64,000 bases of DNA, from the NCBI RefSeq assembly GCF_012489685.1, contig NC_080045.1, forward strand, positions 6,639,001 through 6,703,000, read 5' to 3'. The notes below the pieces were generated by a model, which had not been told where the DNA came from, made no database searches, and saw only the letters and a list, made by a program, of their open reading frames with translations. A program made the position numbers and the translations under genes. The stretch comes from Lotus japonicus. Its lineage: Eukaryota; Streptophyta; Magnoliopsida; Fabales; Fabaceae. This document shows positions 9,960-21,400 of the stretch, piece by piece (the stretch's first letter is position 1; every line of letters starts with the position of its first letter).

Positions 9960-12900
9960 TTATAAATCAATGGATACCACCATTGGGGAGTCACCTTTGT
10001 CAAGCACAAAAGTCTTAGAAATTTTCTTTGTTGGTGTCACAACTTCAACATTGTATGTTCCATGAAAGCCTCTGAAGCTGAATTGACCATGCTCATCAAC
10101 ATGATCATGTTTGTGAGACAACCACTCTCGTTTCAGATCAAGGAACCTCTTCCCAGCTTCATTGATGTCACCTTCAGCATTTACCAAGTGTGAATTGTCC
10201 CTGCTCATAAACAACTCCCAAAACCCCCACAACATGATGCCTTCTACCGCAGGGTGAGCCATCGCTTCGCGCAACATAACTTCAAGATCATCGGCTCTGA
10301 CATGTTCATTGATAGAAGACACATCAAGCTCAGTGAACCATATAGGGAGACCAAGAATTCCCAGTTTATCAAGGGAAGAACAAACAATAGGCCCCACTGG
10401 ACTATCAATGTGGCCTTGAATTCCAACCCCTCCAACTGGGGCACCTTGCTCTTGCAAATCAAGAATATGTTCCATGTATTTTTCTGGGCATGATTTGTTG
10501 TCACATCCATCTTCAACATGGTAATCATTCACAAACAGTGTAGCAGATGGATCTAGTTGGTTTGCTGTCTTGAACATTTTTGCCCTGATATCCCTACCTA
10601 TAGGGACAGAACGAGAAAAAATTGGTAAGGGTAGAAGCAAAATAATGAGTAATTGAATGAGGCAGTATAAATTATTTTGTAACATCTAAACACTTAAGAA
10701 AATTTGAGACTGTCCCATTTTGCATCAACCTGGATCCGTCCCTGCTTACCTAGCCTATCTTGGTAAAATGAACCATGCAGCATTTCATTGTTAACATCAT
10801 AGTGACTGAACTTGCCCTTGTAGCGAGTCAGCAAACCATTTAAACGATTCTGGACTGCTGTCATCAGATCATTTTGATTCAGTGATTTGATCCATTGCTG
10901 AACTGTTCCATCCACTTCCCAGAAGATGCAGTGTCCGCGAGTTTCTATCTTGTTCTTTTGGCACAAGTCTAGCAGATCATCAGCATCCTTGTAGTTGAAA
11001 TTCCCTTGTTGTGGCTCAGTCCAATACCACTTCAACTCGTTTCCAAACACGGCCCAGTTGAAATGTTTCACAAAGAAGTTAACGAAATCTTCATTGTCAA
11101 TGTTCATTCTACTGATGCATGTTCCAATTGGGAAATTGTTCTGTGTTTGCCTAACTTGCACCATGGTGTTAATGTAGTTGCTAGAGTCAACCCCAGAGAA
11201 TTTCAGAATAACATCACGCTTACGAATCTGCAATGCAGCAAATGGATATAAAACTTTATATACAAATAATGTAGAGAACCACATATTCTATCAATGAAGA
11301 ATGGATATGATAAAAAAATTAGGCATTCCAGTCTGAATATACTTAGCTGTTACATTTATTAAGACATGGGGCATTAAGACATGGGGCAATATCCTTACTT
11401 TTAAAGTGGTGCATATTAGGGGGACCGTATAGTTTAGTCATCAGAAATAGAGAAATGATAGCAACACACTCTTTTAATAAGAAAAATGTCTCTCATTGAT
11501 TGGTTGAAACTCATGTGAGCTCCATTAAACATATAGGCTCCACTTCCAACTTAGTAGGACCCACATAAATTTGAACAAATCATTGAGTGTTGAAAAGTGA
11601 GTGTTGATAACACTTCTCCTTTTTAATAACACACTCCTCCTGATTGGCTTATTTTTTGTTTAGGTCAACACATTTAAGAAGAAAGTAAGAGAAATGTGAC
11701 TTTTCAAAAAATAAACCATACACAAGAAGTGTGTTATTAAAAGAGTGTGTTGCTAGCACTCCTCTCAGAAATATTATGCAGATTCTAGCGATAAGGAAAT
11801 TCATGAATTGGGTTGGAAGATCGTATAAACATAAAATAGGAAGGGGGAAGACATGTATCATAAGTAATCCTGTGGACGAGATAATAGTAAAAAAAATTAA
11901 TCTATATTCTGGTATCAATTCTATGCATCCTAAGTTCCTAACCATTTTAACACATAGAAATACTATGTTATATTATAAACTTGTTGTGACTAAAAACCTC
12001 AAGGCATATACCTACCACTCTGGAGGCCATTATTTGCAGATCATTTGTTCTTCTTTTTTCTTCCTATTTTTCCTTTGGGTGTTGGGAATGGGCCTAGGGT
12101 GTGACCCAAATGAGGGATTACTATTTGTAGTACAAGGATGTAGAGCCCGATTAGGAGGATCCAGAACGGAAATCCTCCCACAAATTGCAGGATCCTGACA
12201 ACTTTGATTTGTACCGCATTTTTTTCTCCTTGCACCAGCCCACGTGCTACCAGAAATTAATTTCCCGATGTTGCTGGTGCATGGAGAAAACCCGTGGTAC
12301 AAATAGTAATTCACAACCAAATATTACTCATTCAAGCCAGTTCAAGTGCAAGCCATCTTGGGAACTACCCATAGGTTTGTAAAGGTATGCTGCAAAATCA
12401 ATTATATATGTTATACAAGAAAACTAGATGTCACCTTGTCTGTCTGCATCCTTAAGTATCTAAACCTTGCATGTCTATCAACAGGAAAAATTTGAAGTCC
12501 AGCAACCATTAAATCCACACCAGAAGCAGGACCTTGGATATAAACCATAACCTTTGATGGCTGCTGTTCAATTCTAAAGGACCCGCCAATTTCATGCCAT
12601 CTGTCATCAGAAACCTCCGTTTGTCCTCCATTGACCCATTGGTTGTCAACACCAAGAGCAACATTCACATTCTGTGGCCCACTTGATCCTGAACCAATCC
12701 TGACCCATGCAGATACTTGGTAAGTCACAAAAAGTTTCAATTTCTCAGTGATTATCTGAGCAGGACCCATCCATGTTTGAGTCCGACCAGTTACGAGGAT
12801 GTAGCGCCCGCTTAGGAGATCATGAGGACCAAGAGAATCTCTTGCCATTGGTGGCATTATATGAGGTGAACCTGTTTTAACACTTAAAGTGCAATTACCA

Positions 12901-15900
12901 AGCGGAAACCATCCGTTGGTGCCATCAGCCAGATTGCTGTTCTCAATGACATTAACCCCAAAAGCAAGATTCTGCAAAACAAAAATCAACTTTGTTAGTT
13001 ACTTGGAACAAAAATCTCCGCCTATGCTTGCATAGCCCGTCCTAAGCCTGGATAAAGGGGGAATTTTTGTTGGGCCTTCAGCAGACGATGCTGGTTGATA
13101 TCTTTAATATGGATCAGCGATCCATATAGCCGATCTCACCTAGTGGGATAAGGCTTTGAATGCAGAATACAGTTACTTGAAACATATAGTGTAATAAGGC
13201 AGCAGCAAAGTTCTTAAACAATGCTTGTGTGAAACAATTTCAGGAAACACAAATATTAGTATTATTCAGTTTCAGAAAAAAAAAAACATTAGTATTATTA
13301 AAATAATTGACAAAACTTGTTTCTAAAGTCCAACCTTTACATCTGGTGGAGTTGAAGGAGGTGTTTTTGCTGCATGCTTAACTACCAAAGTATTGACAAG
13401 AATGTCAGTGCCAGAAGGGGGGCCCTCTAAATAAACCACCACTTTTGATGGGGTGCCATTTAGAAGGAATTTTCCCTGCATTGTAACCCAATCTTTATCT
13501 GTTGCCTGCACACTTCAGAACACACCAACTTCATTCAGCAATTGAAATAAATGTTAAGAGAGCTCTCTAACATCACCAATGCATAAAAGCCATGATCAAA
13601 TCATACTGTAGAAAGTTTCATTTTGTTAAGTTTATCAATATTCCAGAATAATAAGCATGAAAGTGATATGCTTCATAGCAAAAATAAGAGACTAACTTTG
13701 CAATGCCTATATACTGCTCTCGAAGATCTGGTGTTTGAACCCACAAAGTAGCTCTTACATCAGCATTAGTAACATTATTACCAAATATTCGAACTAAAGC
13801 AGTGACCTCATAGGCCAGCTTGCGCTGCACATGTGCAGTTACATCCTGCTGAATCCCGTTCCAGGTTTGTGTGCGTTCTGTTGCTGATGCAAAGAACTTC
13901 CCAGACTTCGGAACAATTTTCCCATCTCCCATTGAATCATGCAACATAATCTTGCAGCCTCTTCCAGACCAACTATTCAAGCCATCCTCAAACTGGGGGT
14001 TTATTATGATGTTGTCATCTCCTGTGGTAACACATTTTGTGCTTGTGGTCTTTAGAAACAAGAGAAAGAAATACACAAGTTAGTGTGATAAAAATACACA
14101 GATTTCACAGTTCAATTAAAAGAAGAAAACTAGCACATGTTTATAGAAAAATCAATCTATACAATGAAAAAGTAATGACTAAATCACAAGTATGAGCTAG
14201 ATGATGTTCATCAAACAATAGTAGAATTTGCCACTATGTAAAATTGCCCAAAGAAATAACAATATTCATAATTCATAATTTCATGACATACATTATTATT
14301 TGGACTGGAACAGTTGATCTCTACTGATCGTATAAGGATGTCAACTCCAGGAGCAGGTCCTTCCAAATAAAATATAGCCCGATCAGGCATAGTTGATAAT
14401 GAGAATTTCCCTTCCAACTTTTCCCAGCTACCCTTCATAGCAGAAGTTCTGTACAAAACAATGGTTAACATGTAATGGCATTTTTCTACTATAAAACAAG
14501 AAAGAGGATGCAATGAAATAAGTTTTATACCTTCCAATGAACATGTAACGAGCAGCTGAACCATGATATTCTAGTTTCAGAGTAGCTAGAACATCAGCAG
14601 ATCCCTGAGAAAGCCCAGATACTCCAACACAAGCTGAAACCGTGTAAGTGGAACCAATGGATATTCTGTCTGTGATATCTTGCTCAAGACCTTGCCAACA
14701 TTCCTTTCGGTCAGTGATAACTGCATAATTACCACCCGACTCCATTGAAATTCCTCCATGATTACCTGTGTCAGCTGAAATTACATAGCCATTGCAGCAA
14801 TTGAGATGCCAAGAGTTAAGCCCACCAGAGAAATCATGATTGTGCAAAATATTAGGACCCTGACAAACAGTTGGACCAGAGATGTTTCCTGCCATGATCT
14901 GTCAAACAAGACAATATCAGAAAACAATGGTGCTAAACACCAAGAAGAAACTATGTACCTAGATGGTACAGCTTGTGATATGTTTTGAATGTGTGTTTTA
15001 CACGCCGCGAAGAACTCCCCCATTCAGGGACGGAAACAGAAGAAAGGGGGAAAAATTTAACACATTAAACAAAATCAAGTGACAAATTGCAAAAGACAAT
15101 ATACAAATTGAGGGGTGAATACAACATTTAAATACTACTTTATTAAGAAAAAAAATCTAATGCTTTTTGGGTAGTATGGTTTGACAAATCTCTTGAGGGG
15201 ATGGCTGCCCCATTTTTAATCATCTTGGCCCATCCCTGCTCCCATTTGTGATCTTCCTTAAATAGCGCAGGAAGAGGAGGCAAGGAGTTCTACTGCTTAG
15301 TGCACATCAGGTTTCATCTGCTGGCTATTTTTTTACCATAGGATTTGTTTAAACTGTGTTGTTTACTATATACTACTTCTACAATCGTAAGAAGTTGCAG
15401 CATTTGACTTGAGAAAATCTTACCGATTTTACTGCATAATTTATTATACACATTGCTAATCTAACGTAAGAAATCAACAACACCAAGTAGCTGTAACCTT
15501 TGATACACTTCAGAGCAAAACATATAATCTGCATTCTGCAATGAAGCTTGAGAAGGTTATCTGAGAGGGTTCATCTCAGTCTCTCAGACTCCATCCCTTA
15601 CAATGTCACCAAATTGTGTATCATAAGATGCCAATCTCTTAGTTGAGCATTAATAAAAATCTGCGGTGAAATTCATTATACTCAATAAAAGGAAAGAGCC
15701 AAACAAGGGGTACTAAAGCAAGTGTCTGGAAAAAATGTCATCAAGTTATAACTAAGTGTGTGTTGAGATAACAGTTGAATGCAACATGAACCGAATTTCA
15801 TCCCAATCCATGAGAACAGATTCATTCACTTTTTATCATGAAGTGAGTGCTAACGTCCATTTGCACCGGTACCGACCGGTATCCAGACATAGCCTAAAGA

Positions 15901-16044
15901 AATAAGACTACTGACAAAGTGTAAAAGGCATTCAACAGAGAAAGAGGCAGGGTAAGGTACCTGAGACTGAGATTTCTTGTGCTTCCTGTGGGAGTGAGAC
16001 TTGAAGACACTACTTCTGAAGCAGCAGACAGAGAACCTCTTCAT
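9960..16044 (-). CDS. XYN1: Endo-1,4-beta-xylanase, GH10 with three CBM22 modules (XYN1/RXF12-like)
   Basis: Hydrolyses beta-1,4-xylan backbones in the plant cell wall. Exons on the minus strand: 16044-15961, 14898-14531, 14448-14292, 14049-13697, 13512-13335, 12971-12435, 11227-10750, 10597-9960. All have GT-AG introns and the frame closes to about 930 aa. Residues ~38-200, 208-375 and 383-550 are three CBM22 carbohydrate-binding repeats, each starting NxxF/L..GLNSW-like and ending in a 'YLEGP..G.DIL' strand. The GH10 barrel follows: 'GNELKWYWTEP', 'RGHCIFWEV', acid/base Glu in 'YDVNNEMLHG' (about E707), nucleophile Glu in 'WFTELDVSS' (about E808). I place the start in a small first exon encoding MKRFSVCCF, as in Arabidopsis RXF12 as I recall it; an alternative ATG is 5 codons upstream. 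No classical signal peptide is visible. The exon structure looks intact despite transposon insertions in introns. The symbol is by family resemblance. Confidence 0.92.
11450..11764. mobile_element. Mutator-type MITE with 9-bp target duplication, in xylanase intron
   Basis: The 9-bp sequence tcagaaata occurs at 11441-11449 and again at 11765-11773, exactly flanking the element. Its ends are inverted repeats: gagaaatgatagcaacacac at the left and the complement of 'gtgttgctagcactcctc' at the right, continuing through 'tcttttaataa'. A 9-bp duplication is diagnostic of Mutator-like transposition. There is no coding capacity. It sits in the intron between exons six and seven of the xylanase gene. 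Confidence 0.85.
12208..12304. repeat. Short foldback element in xylanase intron
   Basis: The left arm 'tttgtaccgcatttttt' plus 'tctccttgcaccagc' is matched by an inverted right arm 'gctggtgcatggagaaaa' plus 'cccgtggtacaaat'. Arms are roughly 30 bases with a few mismatches around a spacer of about 35 bases. This could be a small MITE or a structured intronic hairpin. Confidence 0.6.
13021..13160 (+). repeat. RTE-LINE/TS-SINE-like 3' remnant in xylanase intron
   Basis: Contains 'cgtcctaagcctggataa' and ends 'ctcacctagtgggataaggc' then 'tttgaa'. The 'agtgggataaggcttt' terminus is what I recall from plant SINEs that share their 3' end with RTE-type LINEs. A similar terminus in the opposite orientation lies at 46935-46975. 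Family assignment is from memory and not verified. Confidence 0.45.
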
Positions 16045-18408
16045 TATATACCCATCCACTCAGCAAATTTAAGAGTGAAGGCTAAGGAAAACTGAGAGGC
16101 CAACCAGCAATTTTCCTTCCCACCCATCTTCATCTGGATTTATAATATCATTATCCAAACTTTGGAATCAATAATCATGAACAATCCTTTCAAATAAACC
16201 CAATATAAAAAGGAAAAAAAAAAAATCTCTTTTTTTTCCCCGTCCCAGGTTCCTGTGCTTTTTGCTTTGTCTTGCAGATTAGTAATGCTTGAATTGGAAT
16301 TGAAGCTTGTGTAAGCATCACAGATTAAGGAATGATGCTTTGATTCCTTAATTTCACATTAAATATTCAATCCTTGTTAGAGACTTAGATTGCAAGATTT
16401 TGCAGTGTTAGGTGGAGATAACTTTCCCTTCTGCACGTATAAGATTATGGTACTGAACAAAAAAACTACACATCCAAACTCCAACATATAAATAAAAGAT
16501 AATAAAAACTGAAATTAAACTAAAGACATTACCCTATAAGTTATAACCCTTGAGAAATTCAGATGAAACCAAATTTTCTTATGTGGAAGATAATAAAGAT
16601 AGGAACAAATATTATGTTGAAGCGAATCAGAAAACCTAGTGACTGCGGTTACCTGAATCAGAAGTTGTTCTGTTTCTGTCTGTGTGGTCTGGTCCAACAT
16701 AAAAAAGCAGCAGCTGGGGAACACACATCATCGTACTATGACTATATATTGGTCCACACTCCACAGAATGGAAAGCACTGCATGAGGAGATTATGATCTG
16801 GGAAGACCAAATCTTAAATTCTCCTAGGCTGCAAATAAAATAACATTTCGCATTTTTGTTTTTGTATTTGTCAACAAATAAAATTCAGGTTTTTTTTATA
16901 GGTAAATTTTTCATTCTCAACTCATATGTCCATCAACTCTTACCATTTGAGTTATGCTTCATGGGCAAATAAAATTGTGGTTGAATTAGCAACCTACACA
17001 ACAAGCGTTAATCTTTTAATGTAGTAAATTTGTATAATGCCTCTCGAAATTTTATTGTTTACCAGTTTCTTAGAACTGTTGAGCAATTTGGTTCCGAAAT
17101 GTAATACCCTGAACATAAAAATGCATATTTGATCTCGGGTTCTTAATTCTAGAAGCTAGTTTCAAAACAATGTTCGTAAAATACTAAATTAAGTTGCCTG
17201 ATTTTAAAAAACCAACTGGTACAACTCCCCTTTTATATATTACGATTTAGTAATTCTCGGAACTATAAAACAAACAATTTGGATACCGAGTTTTAAAATC
17301 GGGTATTGTTTAAGGAACTTCATTCCAAGTTTAAAAACCTGTAATTCATTAATATGGACGTGGAGTTTTTTACCTTATGGATTTTAGAATCCGGTAGGAT
17401 TAGGACATTGACAAAACCTATTTTTAATAGCAACCATGGCATACCAAGAAAGAAGATGATGAGAAAAAGTGAGGAACATATGAGAGGAGAACAACGAGAG
17501 CGATGTGCCCAATAAATGTGAGGAAGGAAGTTGTATGCAACACTGGATTGAAAAATAAAGAAGATGAAGAGAAGAAGTGAGGTAGTGAGGCGGTAGAGGA
17601 TGAAGAAAGGGAGTGAGTGAGTGAGTGAGAAAGAAGATGAAGATAGAGGCAGAGTGTTTCGTGGTGTGATGGGGGTGTGACAATGTGAGGTGAGTGAGGG
17701 TGATTTTGATTAAAAAAAAGTTCGGGTAAGATTCAATGTGATTTTTTGGGTGAGCTCAGAGTATCAATCACTGACAGCAATGACAAATTCCCTAGCAGCG
17801 GGTGAGATTTGTTGTGATTGGGGTGGGAAAAACAGCCCCAATAAAATTTTGCAGTTGGTATTCACTTTTTCTTGTTTGGGCTTCATAGACCTTGCGATAG
17901 AACTTTGGCTTATTTGATTCATAACCTTTACTAGACGTGGTATGCCACCATTAATACTATTATATGAACAAATAAATACATTGTGTATAAAGGAAATTTC
18001 TAAGCAGATATCCTCAATCCATATTTGAAGGCGAGAATTTTGACAACCAGTTTCCATCATGAATTTAATTGTACGTCTCGTTTCTCTATCCTTCCAGCTT
18101 AAAAACAATACATTATGAAAAACATAAATCTCTCAAATAATAACTTTGCTAGTGCTTCCAAAAAAAACTTTCCTAAGGTAACTGAAATGTTAATTATTTT
18201 AATTAGCGGGATAGAAAATGAGAATACAAAGGAAACAGGTTCTTGATTTTTTCAATCATATGCCAATACTAAAATTTAATTAGACCTAAACCTCTTATGC
18301 TGTAGTAATGGAAATCTTAAATGCCAAAAAATAACAGACCTCCCTAAACTTAATGACATCTATTTCTTTTCCCATAGTTAATCAACCAATTCAATATTGC
18401 ACTTTTTC
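16045..18408. other. Intergenic region between xylanase and pseudouridine synthase genes
   Basis: The first few hundred bases presumably hold the xylanase promoter and 5' leader. No clear TATA box can be assigned. A (GAGT)n run lies at about 17612-17630. Minus-strand open frames at 17384-17683 and 17764-18108 are low-complexity or unrecognised. I cannot support them as genes. Confidence 0.5.
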
Positions 18409-21400
18409 TCAAACTAAATACGAAGACATAAGATTCCAACTAATCCTCATATGTGAAGGCATTGTTGCAACAAAGCGAAGAACATCAGGCTGCTCCCTAA
18501 GTGAAGGGTGCAGTTCTTCAGGGCTCTTTTCAAAAACATGCAGAAACTTAGAAATGTTGGGGAGCGCAAGTTCTCTGCAGTGAAGATGCAGTAGAGGGAC
18601 CTTGGACAAAACGCTTCCCTTCTGAACTTCTAGGCCTTCTGGCCTCCTCATCCTGTATGGTTTTCCAGTTGTTGGCTCAATATCGACTCTCGGCATTTGT
18701 TTCCATCGGTTATGCACAAACCAGCCATACTTATAGTCACCTACTATTGGTGTGCCGAGTGCTTCAGCACAATGGACACGCAACTGGAAAAGGGGAGCAG
18801 AAATCACATGAAGCAAGGAATAAGTAAGTTGCTTTTACTCAGCAAAACTACAATTATATCAAAGCAATCAGATGACGATTTCATTATTTTATCAGACAGT
18901 AGGAACTGGAATCAGTTCATCTTCAATGAAAGACAGCAAGAAAAGGATACAGGAGGCATCTTTTAGATATTGTTAATGATAAGAATTATAGGTTGCGGAT
19001 GAAATGGGAAAGAGAAAAAAAGGTCGAGAACAGTAATATATTATATAAACGACCTATGAAAGGCTCTGATGCCAACTTAAAATTTGGATTAGGCTAACTC
19101 TATTCCAAAAACCAACTTAGGAGTGAAGGTTCTATCCTATATAAAGACTATTTTGTACATATGTCTAGTCAACGTGGGACCTTAACAATAGCTAAATAAT
19201 TACTCAACAAGTCAACATATTCCATTTTCTACGTGGATTAAAGTTTAGATAAGGGTAAGTCTTGTCCTCAGGCAAGGTTAAGGCCACATGGAAGGCACTC
19301 AACCTCAATGAGATTTTAGAGTGAGATTGTATTTATTTTAGCTACCAACGGGTTTCCTATAATCAAAGCCAAGTTCTAGCTTTGTAGGTGCGGAAGGTCA
19401 ACCCAGTCAGCCACCCCCTGTCAGGGATTTATTGATAAGTCTCACATTCACTAGAGATAATGAGATATGGTCAAATAAGTGTTCATATAGGGTAGAACAA
19501 CCCTCACTTCTAAGCTAGTTTTTGGAGTAGAGTTAGGCGTAATGCAAATTCTAATATGATATCAGAGCCTATACTAAATCCATTAATTGGAGACAACCCG
19601 TATAAAGGGTAGAGCAAGCTTTTGGTGTAGAGTTATGCCTAACCCAAATTCTGATTAGATTACCCAACATATTCTAAAGATATTCTACAATAATTAAAAA
19701 AGAAGATCCTAATTAGACTTCAAAAGATATAAAAAGATAAATTATGTCTACTCTCTTTTTACCAACACATTTCAGTTGAATGTAGAATAAAAGCAGCATC
19801 CAAGATACCTGATGCTTCCGGGAAGTAAGTGGACGCAGCTCAACCCATGAGCACCCATTTATCTTTGGACCAAGCACTCGATACTCAGTCACAGCCTCTT
19901 GGCGAGGTTCTATAGTTGAATGATGAGCTAGCATGACCCTCTCAGTCTTCCCATCATTCAGAAGTACCTGAAATAAGACGGCATGCAAACATAATCAATT
20001 AACACACTAGAAGATAGCAATCAAATTAGACTTGTTATCAGTTATCACTGGATGTACGCACAGAGATGAAACTAAAATGAGAAAGAATGAAAACCTTAGA
20101 AAGAGGAGCGTGAATTATGCCTTCCTTCTCATTGGGAGTCCCTATGACCAATGCCCAATACCTCTGATATGTAGCTTCACATGCATCATTCCAAGCCTAA
20201 AGTAGCCCAATGAATGTAAGTCAACAGTGAAATACAAAACTTTTGGTTGAGTGTTTTAAAAGACTGTATGTGTTTCACCAAGTAAAACACTATTTACAGA
20301 AAATAGAAGTTCACTACTTCATGCAGATAAGGCACCTTACAAGAAGATTTTGCGCTGTTAATGTTACTGAATAACCATTGAAGATGAGATACGCTATCTT
20401 TTGTTCTCCCAAATAATAGGATGCCACTACTCTCTTTGTCAAGACGGTGAACCTGGAAAATCCAGCAAATGAATTAAGCTGTCATGTATGATCAATAAGC
20501 ATCAACCATTTCTATAACAGCTTCCGATTCACAAATGAAATTAGGATAGAGAACATCAGAAGAGAGTGAAAAAAAAATGAAAACAAAATAGCATTTTTTG
20601 GTATTTATTATGAAAACAGACCATGATTAAAGAAACCCTCTAACAAAAAGGTTTCAGACAGGTTCATTTTGTTAATATCAACAGTTCTAGTTTAGAGATG
20701 AGTAATGAGCTTAAGCCCTATGTTTCAACAACTTATGGTATCTTCCTTGTTCTTATAAATGATAATCAAAGTGCTTCTCCACCCATCATTTTAGATCTGA
20801 TTATCTCAATGAACAAATTTAAGAGCCAGGTTATACCATTCTCTCTGAGGCACTTCCAAACTTCAATGGGAATATTATATAGCCTAATTGCTTTACCTAT
20901 CTCCATGCTCTTAGACAAATCTTATGGTATGTAAGGATAATTAAAGCAAAACATTGAGAGAAAAAATCTTAACAGATGATTCAATTGTCAGGAAAGGTAA
21001 GCCATCCAGATTCCTACAAGATATTAGAATGTACAGACCTCAAGGTCTTTCGTCTGACGAGAGACCAGGACAAGAAGCAATGAAACTGACCAAAACCTTC
21101 AGAGTGACCAATTATTTTAATCTTTTAAGATTTTGTAAAAAAAGTGGGGCCCGCCTATCTAAATAAACAGATATATCTGTTTGCTGCATGATGATGATTC
21201 ATTTACTTTTATGTATAAACCAAATTATTTCATTGTAATGATGTATAAGAGTAGTTTACCAGTTTAGGACCCTCATCATAATCATAGGACAGTGCTGCAG
21301 CAGCCAATGCATCCATGCTATTATGAACTGGAAGATTACCCTACAAGACAACAGGCAGGAAATCAAATCCCAGAACAAACTCAAACTCAAAGTGAATTTG

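Noticed and set aside
11731..12198. 155-codon plus-strand open frame
   Set aside because: It spans the end of a MITE and intron sequence of the minus-strand xylanase gene, with no recognisable domain.
17384..18108. Minus-strand open frames beyond the 3' end of the pseudouridine synthase gene
   Set aside because: The first is a translation of GA-rich sequence; the second has no recognisable motif.
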